From Actinostola sp. cb2023 (Eukaryota > Cnidaria > Anthozoa > Actiniaria > Actinostolidae): a DNA stretch of 64,000 nt. The DNA is taken from positions 1-64,000 of the forward strand of contig JAUJYZ010001514.1 in assembly GCA_033675265.1 (NCBI GenBank), in the 5' to 3' direction. Positions 26,001 to 39,210 of this stretch are shown here, piece after piece (the first letter of the stretch is position 1; every line of letters starts with the position of its first letter). The notes beneath the pieces are model-generated. The model searched no databases. It saw only the letters and a list, made by a program, of their open reading frames with translations, and was not told the DNA's origin. The position numbers were made by a program, and so were the translations under genes.

Positions 26001-29000
26001 GGCTTTGTGCTCCAATGTAGCTCTAATAGAACAAACAACCTTCGTGTTTTTACGTCCAGTTTTTCTGGGTCTTTGTTCATGCTTTCGTACGTCTTGGTAC
26101 CCACTACTCTTAAAGTACAACTAACCCCTATGAAATTGTTTAAAAAAATTATTCAATATATGCTGAATAGTTGGTGGGTTCAGTATTTTGTGATTTGAAC
26201 CTTCCGTTTATGAGTTATAGAGGTTTGAAATCTCAATATGCAAATTTGATGACGTCTACTAAGGAATTTGCCATTTTAGACTTTTTTCAAGAAATGTGGA
26301 AAAAGTTATCAAATCATTTATAAAGACTGAAAATATTCTGTAAGTTTTCAAATGTCAATAACCAGCACAAGGGCGTTTTTGTATAATAAATGATTCCTTA
26401 GTAGACGTCATCAAATTTGCATATTGAGATTTCAAACCTCTATAACTCATAAACGCAAGGTTCAAATCACAAAATACTGAACCCACCAACTATTCAGGAT
26501 ATATTGAATAGGTTTTGAAAACAATCTCATAGGGGTAAGTTGCACTTTAATAAAAACAGTAATTCTTTGAACACGTGATCAAATAGTACACGGTTAATTA
26601 GCCAATTAGAATGCTCGTTATATTATAGTTGGCTCCATTGGCTGATGCTGGTTTATTTAGGTGTCTACCATGTGTAATAGCCTTGGACGACCCTGTATCT
26701 ATACGAGATGTACGTTGCGGTGTTGATGGTACTATGTTCCTAACAGACACTGGGGCACTGCTAGCGTGTGGAAGGTAGGGCCGATATTACCTGCGGTGAC
26801 TGTGCCGTGTCCAAGCATTCTGATTGGTTGAGCAATGATTTTGCGCGCTGTGATTGGTTGAATAGAATTTCATCGTACCGGGACCATAAAGGCCCAGACA
26901 CACGATGCAACTCTGTTTTCTTTTTCTTTTTTTCTTTTCTTTTTAACTCTGTTTTCTTGCAACGTAGCGCGCAACAAATTTTTTTTTGGGTGTCACATCT
27001 AACTTCTGCAACTGTTACACGCAACGTTGCGAGAATAGTTGCACCGTGTGAATGACCGGTTTGCCGTATTTTTTAACTCGCTCACTCCGCGTCAATATTG
27101 CTTGGATTTTATTGTGCTTAACACAAATACTAATTCAACTATTCTGCCTATGGACGGTGTATTCAAAATTATCATTGTAAGCCGTGTTTGTGAATGCCAG
27201 CCGATATTCAAACGACACTATTTTCACTAAAACTGCTGCCAAGCGTTTTCCCCTCGTACGATTTTTTTTAAACTTCGTGAATGGCCTTTTGAGGTCCCTA
27301 GTAATGTTCTGACGAGGTAAGAAGAAAATTGATCGAGCCGAAGTCACGTAACAACCGAAAGGTCCAAATTTTGACAACAAAAATATGAACTGGTGATTTC
27401 GGCTCGATCAATTTTCTTCTTACCTCGTCAGAACATTACTAGGGACCTCAAAAGTCCATTCACGAAGTTTAAAAAAAATCGTACTAGGGAAAAACGCTTG
27501 GCAGCAGTTTTAGTGAAAATAGTGTCGTTTGAATATCGGCTGGCATTCACAAACACGGCTTACAATGATAATTTTGAATATACCGTCCATAGGCAGAATA
27601 GTTGAATTAGTATTTGTACAATAAAAATCCAAGCAATATTGACGCGGAGCGAGCGAGTTAAAAAATACGGCAAACCGGTCATTCATTATGCGGGAACCAC
27701 CTTAACTCCGTGCCGTAGGTTTCCCACTCATACGAAAATAACTCTACATTTAGCTGAATGTTGTTGTCTTGTCACTTGTATTTCAGTAATGCGAACAACA
27801 AGTTGGGGTTAAATAACAGACAGGGATTCCTGATGCAGATGAAAACCCTTCTTAATAAAGTAAGTTCTTACATTCACCATGCTTGCTATATTGTTAGTAC
27901 GTCATGTATTATCTTAATAAAGTAAGTTCTTACATTCACCATGCTTGCTATATTGTTAGTACGTCATGTATTATCTTAATAAAGTAAGTACTTACATTCA
28001 CCATGCTTGCTATATTGTTAGTACGTCATGTATTATCTTAATAAAGTAAGTACTTACATTCACCATGCTTGCTATATTGTTAGTACGTCATGTATATCTT
28101 GATGTGACTAGGTTCAAGTCGAAGTCAAAAATACACCTACAGCAGTAAAGGCTTTATCTCGTTACCATGTCATGGACGTTGCCCTGGGTCCTACCCACAG
28201 TGCAGTGCTCGTCGAACCAGGTCACGTGTACACGTTTGGATCGAATAGCGAGGGGCAGCTTGGGTCTGGCAATACTAAACCACGTGATGCACCAGCTCCT
28301 GTCAAACAGCTCGAGGACAAAACTGTGACGGTAGACGTATTATTCCTTCCTAATGACATTTTAAAATAATAATAATAATTACTCACTTGTATTGTGGCTA
28401 CGTACTTAAAGTGCATATGACACGATTTTTTTAATTTTGAAATTCGATTACATATGAAGTGAATAGTGGGATGTTTCAGTATTTTGTGATTTGAGCTTCG
28501 CATTTGCGAGTTATGCTAATTCGGTGACGTCATTAACATCATTTATATAAGTTGTAGAAAACTTTTTCGCCAGATTAAAAATGTCAATAATTTGCACAAG
28601 GGCGCTTTTGCATATTCAATTAAAAACAATCTGACGTCACCGAATTAGCATATCACGATTTCAAACCTTTATAACTCGCCAATGCGAAGCTCAAATCACA
28701 AAATTCTGAACCATCCCACTATTCACTTTTTTGTTGATTATTATTATTATTTGTTTTAATAAATACGTAAATAAATAAATAAATACTTACTCGATATATG
28801 TTTGATGTGATTAGATGGTTCATTGTGGTAATAGTTTCACCATGGCCGGTACTAAGGACAATACATTATATTTCTGGGGCTGTCGGTCATTGCTGGAACG
28901 AGCGCGTAAAAGCAGCGAGGGAGACAAGACCGACTCGGAGACGACGACCGTGAAGAAGCACAAGAGAAACGCTAGCGGCAGCATGAGTATTGGCAGTGCT

Positions 29001-32000
29001 GACAGCTTTGACTACTCCTCGTCTGGGTAAATGATCCCACATACAGCGATTCGCAAAGATTCTGTAAAAATCAATATATATCGATATATCAATATATCGG
29101 GTGCATTGTGGGTAATTTTCATCATAAAATGGCTGAAATAATAAGCCCTCTAAAGTTCTTTTTTTCAATTTTTTTTTTTCCACATACATACTACAAAGGT
29201 TAATTGGGTTTAGATTCAGGTTTAAGAATAGCTGAAATCAAAGAATTAGGATTACTATATATCGATATATTAGGATTTTACAGGATTTTTGCAAATCGCT
29301 GTATTATACCGTACTTACTCGTTTAAGCGTCGCATTTATTCACACAAAGTGGCGTTTATTCGAAGTTTGAACATTTAAACACGTTTATTTGTTATCATTT
29401 GGCTAACGCATAAAATCATTTATAAATATGTTAATTATTTGTTAATAAACGCCGTCCCCGAATAAGCGCCGCATCCAAACCCCAAAAATTAATAGGCGCC
29501 GCGGCGCTTAAACGAGTAAATACGGTAAATATCATGCGAATGTAGATGCTGTAGTCCCCAGCGACACCCTAGACGTGATATTCACCATAGCTCGTAGAAA
29601 TAAGGCCAGTTTAAGCGTTTCAATCCCTATTGTCAGCATCTTCAAGTGCCCATGAAACGAAAATGTCGATATTTGTTTTATTCTACATTATTGTTGTTTG
29701 GTCAAAATATTTGCTGTATTTAAACGTTGACTTTGAGTGTGCGAACATTTGCTTTTCGCGGTTCGAAAATTATCATTTTCAACCAAAATGTGCGACAAGA
29801 GACTGGGCCCTAATGACAATGGCTCAGTGACGTCAAGAGGTTTGCATGCCTTTGTTGTGCACAACTCTTGACGTCACATTTCTATAGTTTGACCGTGCGG
29901 GAATACTTTGAAACCCAAAATGCCCAACTTCGAGCGTGAAATAAAAAATGTTCCTCAAGCTCAAATCACTTTTTATTAACGCCATGTAAACATGCAAGCA
30001 AATACTAAACTATCGTAGTAGCAAATGAAAACGGGGTCTGTTTTTTTTCCGTCTTCTACGGTTTCTTTTGCTGAGTATAGATTAAGAAAGAATATAGCTA
30101 ATTGCATAAAATCATGTAAGCTATGACCAAAAGGAATTCTGGGAAAATTAAAACTCAAATAACACCGTCAAATCATCAACCTTTATATTCAATATTCAGA
30201 CTTGTACGATCTTAGTTAAATAGCTCATATACCTTCAAAGCTATGAGAACATTGAATATATCTGCATGTAATGTGGCTCATGAACTGATTTCCCATCCGA
30301 CCTTGCGGTCTCAGCTTCTATGATTTATGATTTTCAACCCGACAACGATTATGCAATAGTCCTTTCCCAAGATACAGTTGAGTGAATCCTGTACTGGCCA
30401 AAGCCTCGGTTTCATTGCATACCATCGTGTACTGATATTTGTATTAATGATAAGATGGCTTTTATTGGGCGATTTGACAATGAAGCACCTAAAGTTGCTA
30501 ATTAAACAATATATAATTTACATGATAACACCATTTAGAAACAGCTACTGTAATGAAACCGAGGCTTTAGACAGTACATGATTCACTGTATCTTGGGAAA
30601 CAAAAACGTTGTCCAGATGTAAAGACTACAATATTACAATAAAGTCACGTGATTCATTATATGTTTTCAATTTCTGCGCGCGAAACTGCGAGTTGATACC
30701 AGCGCCATTACATTCAGTTCTCACAATGCTGTGTACTTTTGCATCTCAAATTGAAATTCCACGCGAGGAAATTGAATACATAATGAATCACGTGACTTTA
30801 TTTAAGGGTTAGAGACTGATGTGAGTGCTTTACCGGCAAATAGACGCACGCGCTGGCTGTAGAATGAACGAATTCGGATACTGCACGAGGTGTAGCCGAG
30901 TGCAGTATGAAGCATTTCGAGTTCATTCTACAACCAGCAAGTGCGTCTATTTTTTATTATTCAAACTGAATACAGTGGTAAAATGTTCAAAATATAATTT
31001 TAATCAAGGTAAATAAAGCAAATATATATTTAGCTAGATCTCCCGACGCTTCCGCTGGATATCTCCTCTACAACCATTCAATTGCAACCATTCTACAAAG
31101 AAAACACGAATAAAGCATTTATTGTTTTGTTTTTAAGTCATAACAAGGCAAGTTTCATTCATCATTTTAAGCTCTGAGCTTCTTCACTCAACGAACAAGA
31201 ACTGACTGATAGCCGACGGCAAAAAGTGCTTGTTTTGTATAATAACTAGACGCTCTACTAGCGTGAACTTGGGCTTCTTAATAAAGCTGTTTTGATAGAT
31301 TTTAAATGTGAAACCTAATAGCTTGTATCATTTTAGCCTACATGTATTACTTGCAGAATTTAAGTCACTCGTTGTGTGACTCAGTAGAGCATGCATACGT
31401 AATTAGCTTCAACACTCACACTCCTAGCTGACAGCTGCATGGCGAAGCACATTTCGATTACCTTGCAAAAAAGATTTCACAAACTCAATAAAATTACGAT
31501 CGAGTTCTTACTAAGCCACAGACATCTGTTAGAAATACACTTTCAGACAGAATTGCAAGGCCAAAAAGTATTCTCTAGGATATTTGCATATTTACTAAGC
31601 AGTATAATAATACAGATTCAAAAATTTCTCACTGCTGATTGGTTAAGAGCAGTGCAATTTATTTGAAACACCAGTGCAAAAAGTTGAAACACCAGTGCAA
31701 AAAGTTGAAATACTTTTCTGTGATTGGCCTAGAAAACAAAAGACAATGTAAATAGCCAATCAGATTAAGACAGTTTCCATGGAAACATTTTTTGCGGAAA
31801 ATTCAAAATGTTGCTTTTGTTTCAAATCTAAAATGGCGGGTGTTTTTAGTAAACAAAGGTTTGGAAATGTAAACCAAAACGACATAGAGCAACTACGTTT
31901 ACAATCCAAAAACAAGAATACTTTGAAAAGCACTGCACACTGGTTCAATGTGTTCAAGTCCTGGAAAGAAACCAGAGAGATACAAGGAAAAATAGAGGAA

Positions 32001-33857
32001 ATGAAACCGGAAGATCTCAACAAAATACTCGAGATATTTTACGCTGAAGTGAAGAACAAAGACGGAGAGGACTACGAACCAGATAGCCTCCGTGTGATGC
32101 AAACAGCCCTTGACCGGCACCTAAAGGAAAAGGGTTATATGTTTTCAATAGCCAGAGACCAAGAATTTACATCTTCAAAAGAAGTGCTCGAGGGAAAAGC
32201 GAAACAACTTCGCCTTGCCGGTCGCGGTAAAAGGCCGAACAAAGCTAGAGGTTTGACAACGGAGGAGGAGGAAATTCTGTGGATAAGCAGGAAATTTGGG
32301 ACAACTGACCCTGAATCACTAATAAGTTCAGTTTGGTGGCTACTCACCCAATACTTTGGCCTCCGTGGACGTCAGGAACATCATGACATGAAGGTACAAG
32401 ATTTTGAGTTGCTCGAAGATGACAACGGCGTACAATTCATCCAGTACACCGAGGGCCCAAAAAGACGAGACAAAGTGGATTAAAGGCCAAAGTGCGTGAT
32501 TTTCAGCCCAGAATGTTCGCCATAGGAGGTGAAAGATGTCCAGTCGGTATATTCTTGGAATATATGAATCGTCGTCCCGTCAGTTTGAGGAACACAGGCC
32601 CATTCTACCTAGCCATCAATCACAACAGGCGAAAAGACGATGATGTATGGTTCAAAGCACAACCGATGGGTGTCAATAAAATCAACACAATGATGAAGTC
32701 CATTGTAGCTGGAACAAGCCTTGAGGAAAGTTCAAAGAAGTTTACAAATCACAGTGCTCGAAAAACACTCGTGAAAAAGTTAAAGAAAGACAAAGTTGAG
32801 CGGTCGTCGATTGCAAAAGTCACTGGCCATCGAAATATTCAATCCCTCGACGACTACGACGAAGGCGACGAAGATGAACAGAAACAGCTCTCCTTAGCGA
32901 TCTCTCGGAGAAACAACCAGCCCAACAGGTTGTCAAATAGCCTTGCTCAGGTAAAGAACACCGAGACAACATCCCACACACAATCTGTTCAACAGTTTGC
33001 AGCTCTGCAGTCCAGCCAGCAGCTAAACAGGCCTTGTAGTTCTCTGCAACCAAGCACATCTTATTCCAACCAGCCACAAATGTCGCATACTGCTCAAGGA
33101 TTCCAATTTGGTCTTTCTTTTCCGACATTGCTGAGTAATCAGAGCCAGAAGCAGATGGTCGTGAATCACAACACGTTTCACAACTGTCAAGTCTCGTTCA
33201 ACATCGTGCCAAATTCGCCAGCTGTTCATTCATCTCAAGACAACGAGCTACCAAGCTGGAATGTTGATCACGAGCTTCACTGAGCCTTTCGTGACTTTGT
33301 TTGACTTGAACTTTGTTAATAAAGTGTGTAAACTTCACAGGAAACACATTGTAAAAGTCTTTTTATCGAAAATGAAATGCTTCTTTGAATTAAGTTAGTA
33401 TTATGGTCCCGTTGTTTACAGTGACAGCCAATGAAAACATTCGCACGCTTTGTCTCATGAATATTTATAAGTCATGAATATTGATAAGGTTTGTGTATAT
33501 TAAAGTGCGAGGTTTGTTCGAAATTTTTGAATCTGTATTATTAATAAGAAATCATATGGTTTATCTCGTGCAATTTAGAATAAATTTGAACTCGTGGGTT
33601 TTCAAAAAGCTCAAATTGCACTCGCCCTACGGGCTCGTGCAATTTTGAACTCTTTGAAAACCCACTCGTTCAAATTTATTCCAAATTGCACTCGAAACCA
33701 TATGATTTCCTATACTTAATGAACGACTCGACTGGCTCGAGCAAGGGAGCACGGCAAAATCCTTTTTGAATGCTGCTGGTGATTTGATTTATCGTTACGT
33801 ACGTCTGCCATCTTGAATTTCGTTGATAAGCTGCTGACCACAACTTCTGTATACTCA

Positions 33858-33888
<31 letters not shown>

Positions 33889-36800
33889 GCGCATGCGCTA
33901 TGGTGAACTTGCAGATTTGGCGTAGAAACACGACGACGACCAAAAAGAATAACCGTCTGTAATCTTAGACTTGGGCCTTCCACAGGAAGCCCAAGTAATT
34001 AGGTTCGTTTTTTACCTTTCAACACTGAAACTCCACAACGAGTTTGACGAACAGTCGTTTTAGGCTGAGCACCTGCTATTATTTCGTCTATTTCTTCTTT
34101 AGCTAGTTGGTTAAACCTGTCTTGTCAGGATCAACAGCCGCCATGACACTGCTGCACCGTGCGTTTAAACTGTATAACGGCACTAGTGCCGTTGTCATCA
34201 GATACACATAATCACGTGATCGAGTTTAGCCAATCAGAAGCCACAATTTAGTACAGTGTATGAAGTTTGAATAATAATGTAGTATTGTAGTCTTTTCATC
34301 TGGACAACCTTTTTGAGATTGACTGTATATCAACTATGAATTAATAGAAGTAAATTGTCTTTGTACATAGCAACAAGAGTGATAGCTTAACAAGTAGCCA
34401 GACCTCGTTCGCTATGCGCCGTGTTGGTGTGCTCGAGTCATCTCTCGTTAAAAGTGAGCGTGGACGTAAAGATGCCTTACAAGAAGGTCTGGCTATGGCT
34501 GTATCTCAGAAGAAGCGAAAGGACGCTGTACAAGAAGTTAGCAGTAGTCAACAGGACTTGATGGATAGCTGTGCTAGTGTGTTTGAGCGACAAGACAATG
34601 ACTGGTAAATATACTGAAGAAATAGAAAACGAGGCAGCGTGCTCTATCGAGTTTTAGAAGCACGCGGGAATTGGAAGAATACAAGAGAAGTGTTAGGTAT
34701 TCCCAAGTGCTTCTATAACTCGATAGAGCACGCTGCCTCGTTTTCTATTTCTTTTTTAAAATACAAGTATGATTTTAAAGCAAGTTTTCAATTTTGTTAG
34801 TTGCAAAAATGTTTGAATATCTGCGCACGCGTGCTGTGTGCTAGGTAGGTAGGTGAGCACGTGGAATACGCATCGTTTGGCCAATCAGAGCGCGCGTTAT
34901 ATCATAGTTATTTTATAAAACACAATAGAGGCCTAACTTACAACTTGCAGGAAACATCGTTTCTGTATTCAAATGATAAATACTGGTCAGCGGTAAGCCA
35001 AACTAATGCTCACAAAGAGGAAGAACAACTCGTACTATATAGTCATAGTACCACGATGCTTTGCGAACCTTAATCTCTTGTTAACGTTTTCAGAAGTGTC
35101 GTTCCTGCAGTGTATAGTGTTTTATGGTTGATTATATTGTGTTTTCGTATGAGTGGGAAGCCTACGGCACGGAGTTGCGGTTGCGGTACGGAATCAAAGA
35201 CATTCTATTCAACCAATCACAGCGCGCAAAATCATTGCTCAACCAATCAGAATGCTTGGATACCGCATGATCACGGTACCGTCACGGCACGAACCGTACG
35301 TAACTACTTCCCACTCATACGAAAACGACTCTATAGTTGGCGTGTTACTGCAATTTCTAATTATTATTGCAAACTCGGAGATTCGGTTACAATTACTTTG
35401 ACTTTGGCTTTTTGTATGCTTCTGTCAATCAAACATATTAGAGCTAGCCTTCATATAAAAATCAAGATGATAACAAACAAGGAAAGTTATAGTATATACC
35501 ACACAAGTGAATAGTACTTTTCGCGCGCTCTGATTGGCTACTCTCAGAATATCCTTGGCTAACCACCTCCGAGCAAAACAAGATGGCTTCGCGTTTCGCG
35601 AGCGTGTCTCTTTCTTCTTGAAAATAATTTGTATATGTTTGGCTGGCTATTTGCTTGTGCGGTATATACTAAAACAATCATTCCCCTCAGTGTCGGTGAG
35701 TAGTGGTAGATATTTACCTCGAAGACTCGTGGCTCGGTAAATATCCACCACTATTCACCTCCACTTCGGGGAATAATTGTTCAATCAACAACTTGGATTG
35801 TCAGTAGTGAAATGTGTGTGGTTGGAATGTCTGAGTTGACAGTAAATGTGTGTGTTTTCAGTCCTTGTGTTTCAGATCAAGACGGTGTAGAGTCTTCTAA
35901 AGAGATTTCTAGGAACTACATACGTATGTCATCGCGCAAGGGTCGACTTAATGGCCAAGTTGGTATGGGCTCTCTCAAAATGCACGACAATGAGCCTGTT
36001 TGTTCCCCAATCTCTTTGTTTCATTGGGATGCTATCAGTGGCATCGATGACAGTGACCAAGAATATCCTGTCTACTTACAGGTATTGTGTATTCAATTCT
36101 ACTGCGTCAGCGAATTCAATGAACTATGATGGTATAGTGGGGATGGTGGGGATGGTGGGGATGGCTATGATGGTGATGGTGATGATAATGATGGTAACGG
36201 TGGTGGCGATGATGATGATGATGATGATGGTAACGGTGGTGGTGATGATGGTGGTGGTGATGGTGGCGGCGATGGTGGTGGTGATGGTCATTATCATCAT
36301 CATCCAACACGCTGTAGGTGTTATATTTAGTTGTTATATCTTTCTGGTTGATAGGACATCAGCGGTTTTAGTGAAAACATCTTCGTTCAAATCGAGACTA
36401 CCGCCCCTCCTCCACGAAAGCGATCTAAAAAGAGATCAAGTAAAAAATGTAGCGAGAAGAAATTGAACAAGGGACCTAATGGTAGCTATAGTAGCAGGTA
36501 CGTACATCAATTATCGATGTATCAGAAACTCGCGTGTTGATTGGTCTAGAGCAGTGTGTTACGGATATTTCCATAGATGTCTGGGAACAAAATATTTGAG
36601 GCAGACTGAAGAAATTCACTAGAAAACGAAAGTATCTGCAAATGTAGTTTTCAGAGCGTACGAAGGATTACATGGATTAATCCAAAGTTCAGATAAAATT
36701 AAGGACGTTTTTGCTGAACTTGATGCAGTGGACATACTCTGTGATATTTATGTCGCCTGACGTCACTGATATGCACACAGTTCTAAATAATTCTGGCTAT

Positions 36801-38678
36801 ATACGGGAACGTTGATTTCATGACGCCAATCAAAGTACGGACACACAAATTATGTCACGAGTTCAGATTTTTGTCAGCTTGTTTTCCAAATCTGTAATTT
36901 GTGTTTTATATACACGTATTTCAACTAAGTTAGTTCCCCGAAAAGGGTGCAAGGTACGACCCTGAATGATCATGGAGGTTTCTGTTTGCAGCCATATTCT
37001 TCATGAACGTCTTGTACTAAACAAGAACATTGCGGTGAAGCGAATTCAAGTGACTTTCAAAATGAGATGGCCGATTTTGTTGTCAAATGTCTGGGAATTT
37101 GGGTAGAAAGGCTTGGTAAACAGTATCTCCCATGATTCTCTGGGGTCGTACCTTTGTGAGTCAAGGGTGACCAACTTAATTGAATTAGGTGTATAAAACT
37201 GTAAGATTGCACTTTGCCGTGCGTCCGTACTCTTGTACGAACCACAGTTACACCACGATGTCTCTTGGTGGTCTAGCTGTATTCGTACCATCACGTGACC
37301 TGTGTATCTGTAAGTGCAGAGACGCAAGGCACAGTGGACTAAGCTATTGGCAAGGTCTTCGTGTAGCTGCACAAATTGTCCTGGCTATAGTTTTTTTAAT
37401 GTAAAAACAATACATAGAACGACAATAGAACAATAGCCAGGACTTTTGTGCAGCTACACGAAGACCTGACCAAGCTATCTGTATCTTGACTAATACACAT
37501 GACTATTGCGTAAAGGACTTTACTTGGCTCTGCATTGGACTCATCAGTTGGCTCGAGTTCTTCTGAACTAGAATGCCTAGGAGAGGTAAGACAGTGATGT
37601 ATTGAGAACAATACAGTCGTTTTCGTATGAGTGGGAAAGTTACCCGTGCCGTATTGAAAGAGTTTGATTGGATAAAATGCATCTGCATGCTTTTTGATTG
37701 GTTCAGAAAGGAAGCCATTTGAGTGTCACGGTACCGTAGGTTTCCCACTCATACGAGAACGACTCTAATAGCTATGTTGTATTGCATGGATTATGGTACC
37801 GCAGTTCTCTTCATGGAAGCATTATTCGGGCTACCTACGATAAACTTGTGAGGTTTTTTTTTTCTCTTCGCTGCAGCAAAATGGAAAAGTGATGCATAAG
37901 TGGGACTTTGCGTGCCGCCGTATAAACGTTTTGATTGTGTTATACGCATGTATTTCTGTATATGCCGCTGACAGTGGATAGCAGGCTCTGAGATGAGGTT
38001 TTCCAAGCTATTATGTCAAAATGTAACTATGAGATCGGATGAGCAATAGTCCCCTTCACCTGCGCCATCTTGAAAGGTAGCCGTACCTTTGCATCGAAGC
38101 GACACCAAAGTGACCTTGCAAAGATAGAGACCTATTTCAACACCTTGGACAATTATTCACATGTCTCTATCATTGCAAGGTCACCGTTGGTCTCGCTTCG
38201 ATGCAAAGGTACGGCTACCTTTCAAGATGGCGCAGGGAACTGTGAAGAGGACTACCGTAGAATCCCGGATATAAGCCCTGGGCTTATATAACTTCGTAAG
38301 GGTTTTGCGGTGGGCTTATAATCGGGGGGCTTATAAAAGGGAGGGAAAAAACGTCTGAAATCCGTTCTATTGAAAGAAAACAATGTTTATAAAACAATCG
38401 TGACCATTTTAGTTAAGTGTTCATGCAACAATAACAGTAAAGGTTTTTAAACGTGAATATGCTCAGAAATAAAACTATAATCTGAGCGGATTTTCAAGCA
38501 ATGAGCTACCGAATACTACTGGACTCCATCAGTCTCATTTGCTACGTACACCTAATTGCCTGATTATTGTTTCCTGTATATGGTATCCCGTAAGCAGAGG
38601 AGTAAATGAAGGGGGCTTATAACCCGGAGGGCTTATAACCGGGAGGAAATTTCTGTTAGCAGACAGGTGGGCTTATAT

Positions 38679-38757
<79 letters not shown>

Positions 38758-39173
38758 CTTATAACCAGGGGAGCTTATAACCGGGATTCTACGGTATTCA
38801 GTAGACTGCGAGTGAAAAAATTATCACTACAAACCCTTGTTTTGAAGCGCTTGCCTTTTACTCTGTGTTTACTGTCATAATCATTGCTAGGTCTGTCGAC
38901 ACGTATCGTGTATTTATTAGATGTACATAGACTAACGCATACTCTTTGTCAAGGCTCCCACGTGGATAAAGAACGAGCTAAAAGAAGGGATTCGAGAGAC
39001 AATCGATGATGATGCAGATAGTGAGGACGAGTCTGACAGTGACGATGGAACAGACAGTGAAGTGGAAGATACTGACAACAATAAGAACTTCAAATCCTCG
39101 CTCAACAATGGTACATAACGAAGTACTCTTTGTGTTTTTAAATGGGGGAAATTCGTGATACAGTCGAACCTCT

Positions 39174-39210
<37 letters not shown>

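Noticed and set aside
23213..27705. Similar ORFs on both strands (…PRQNITRDLK…, MNDRFAVFFN…) repeated four times
   Set aside because: They lie in the inverted arms of the two foldback elements, so similarity reflects arm identity, not protein conservation.
36116..36310. His-rich ORF on the minus strand
   Set aside because: Translation of the GATGGT simple repeat within an intron.
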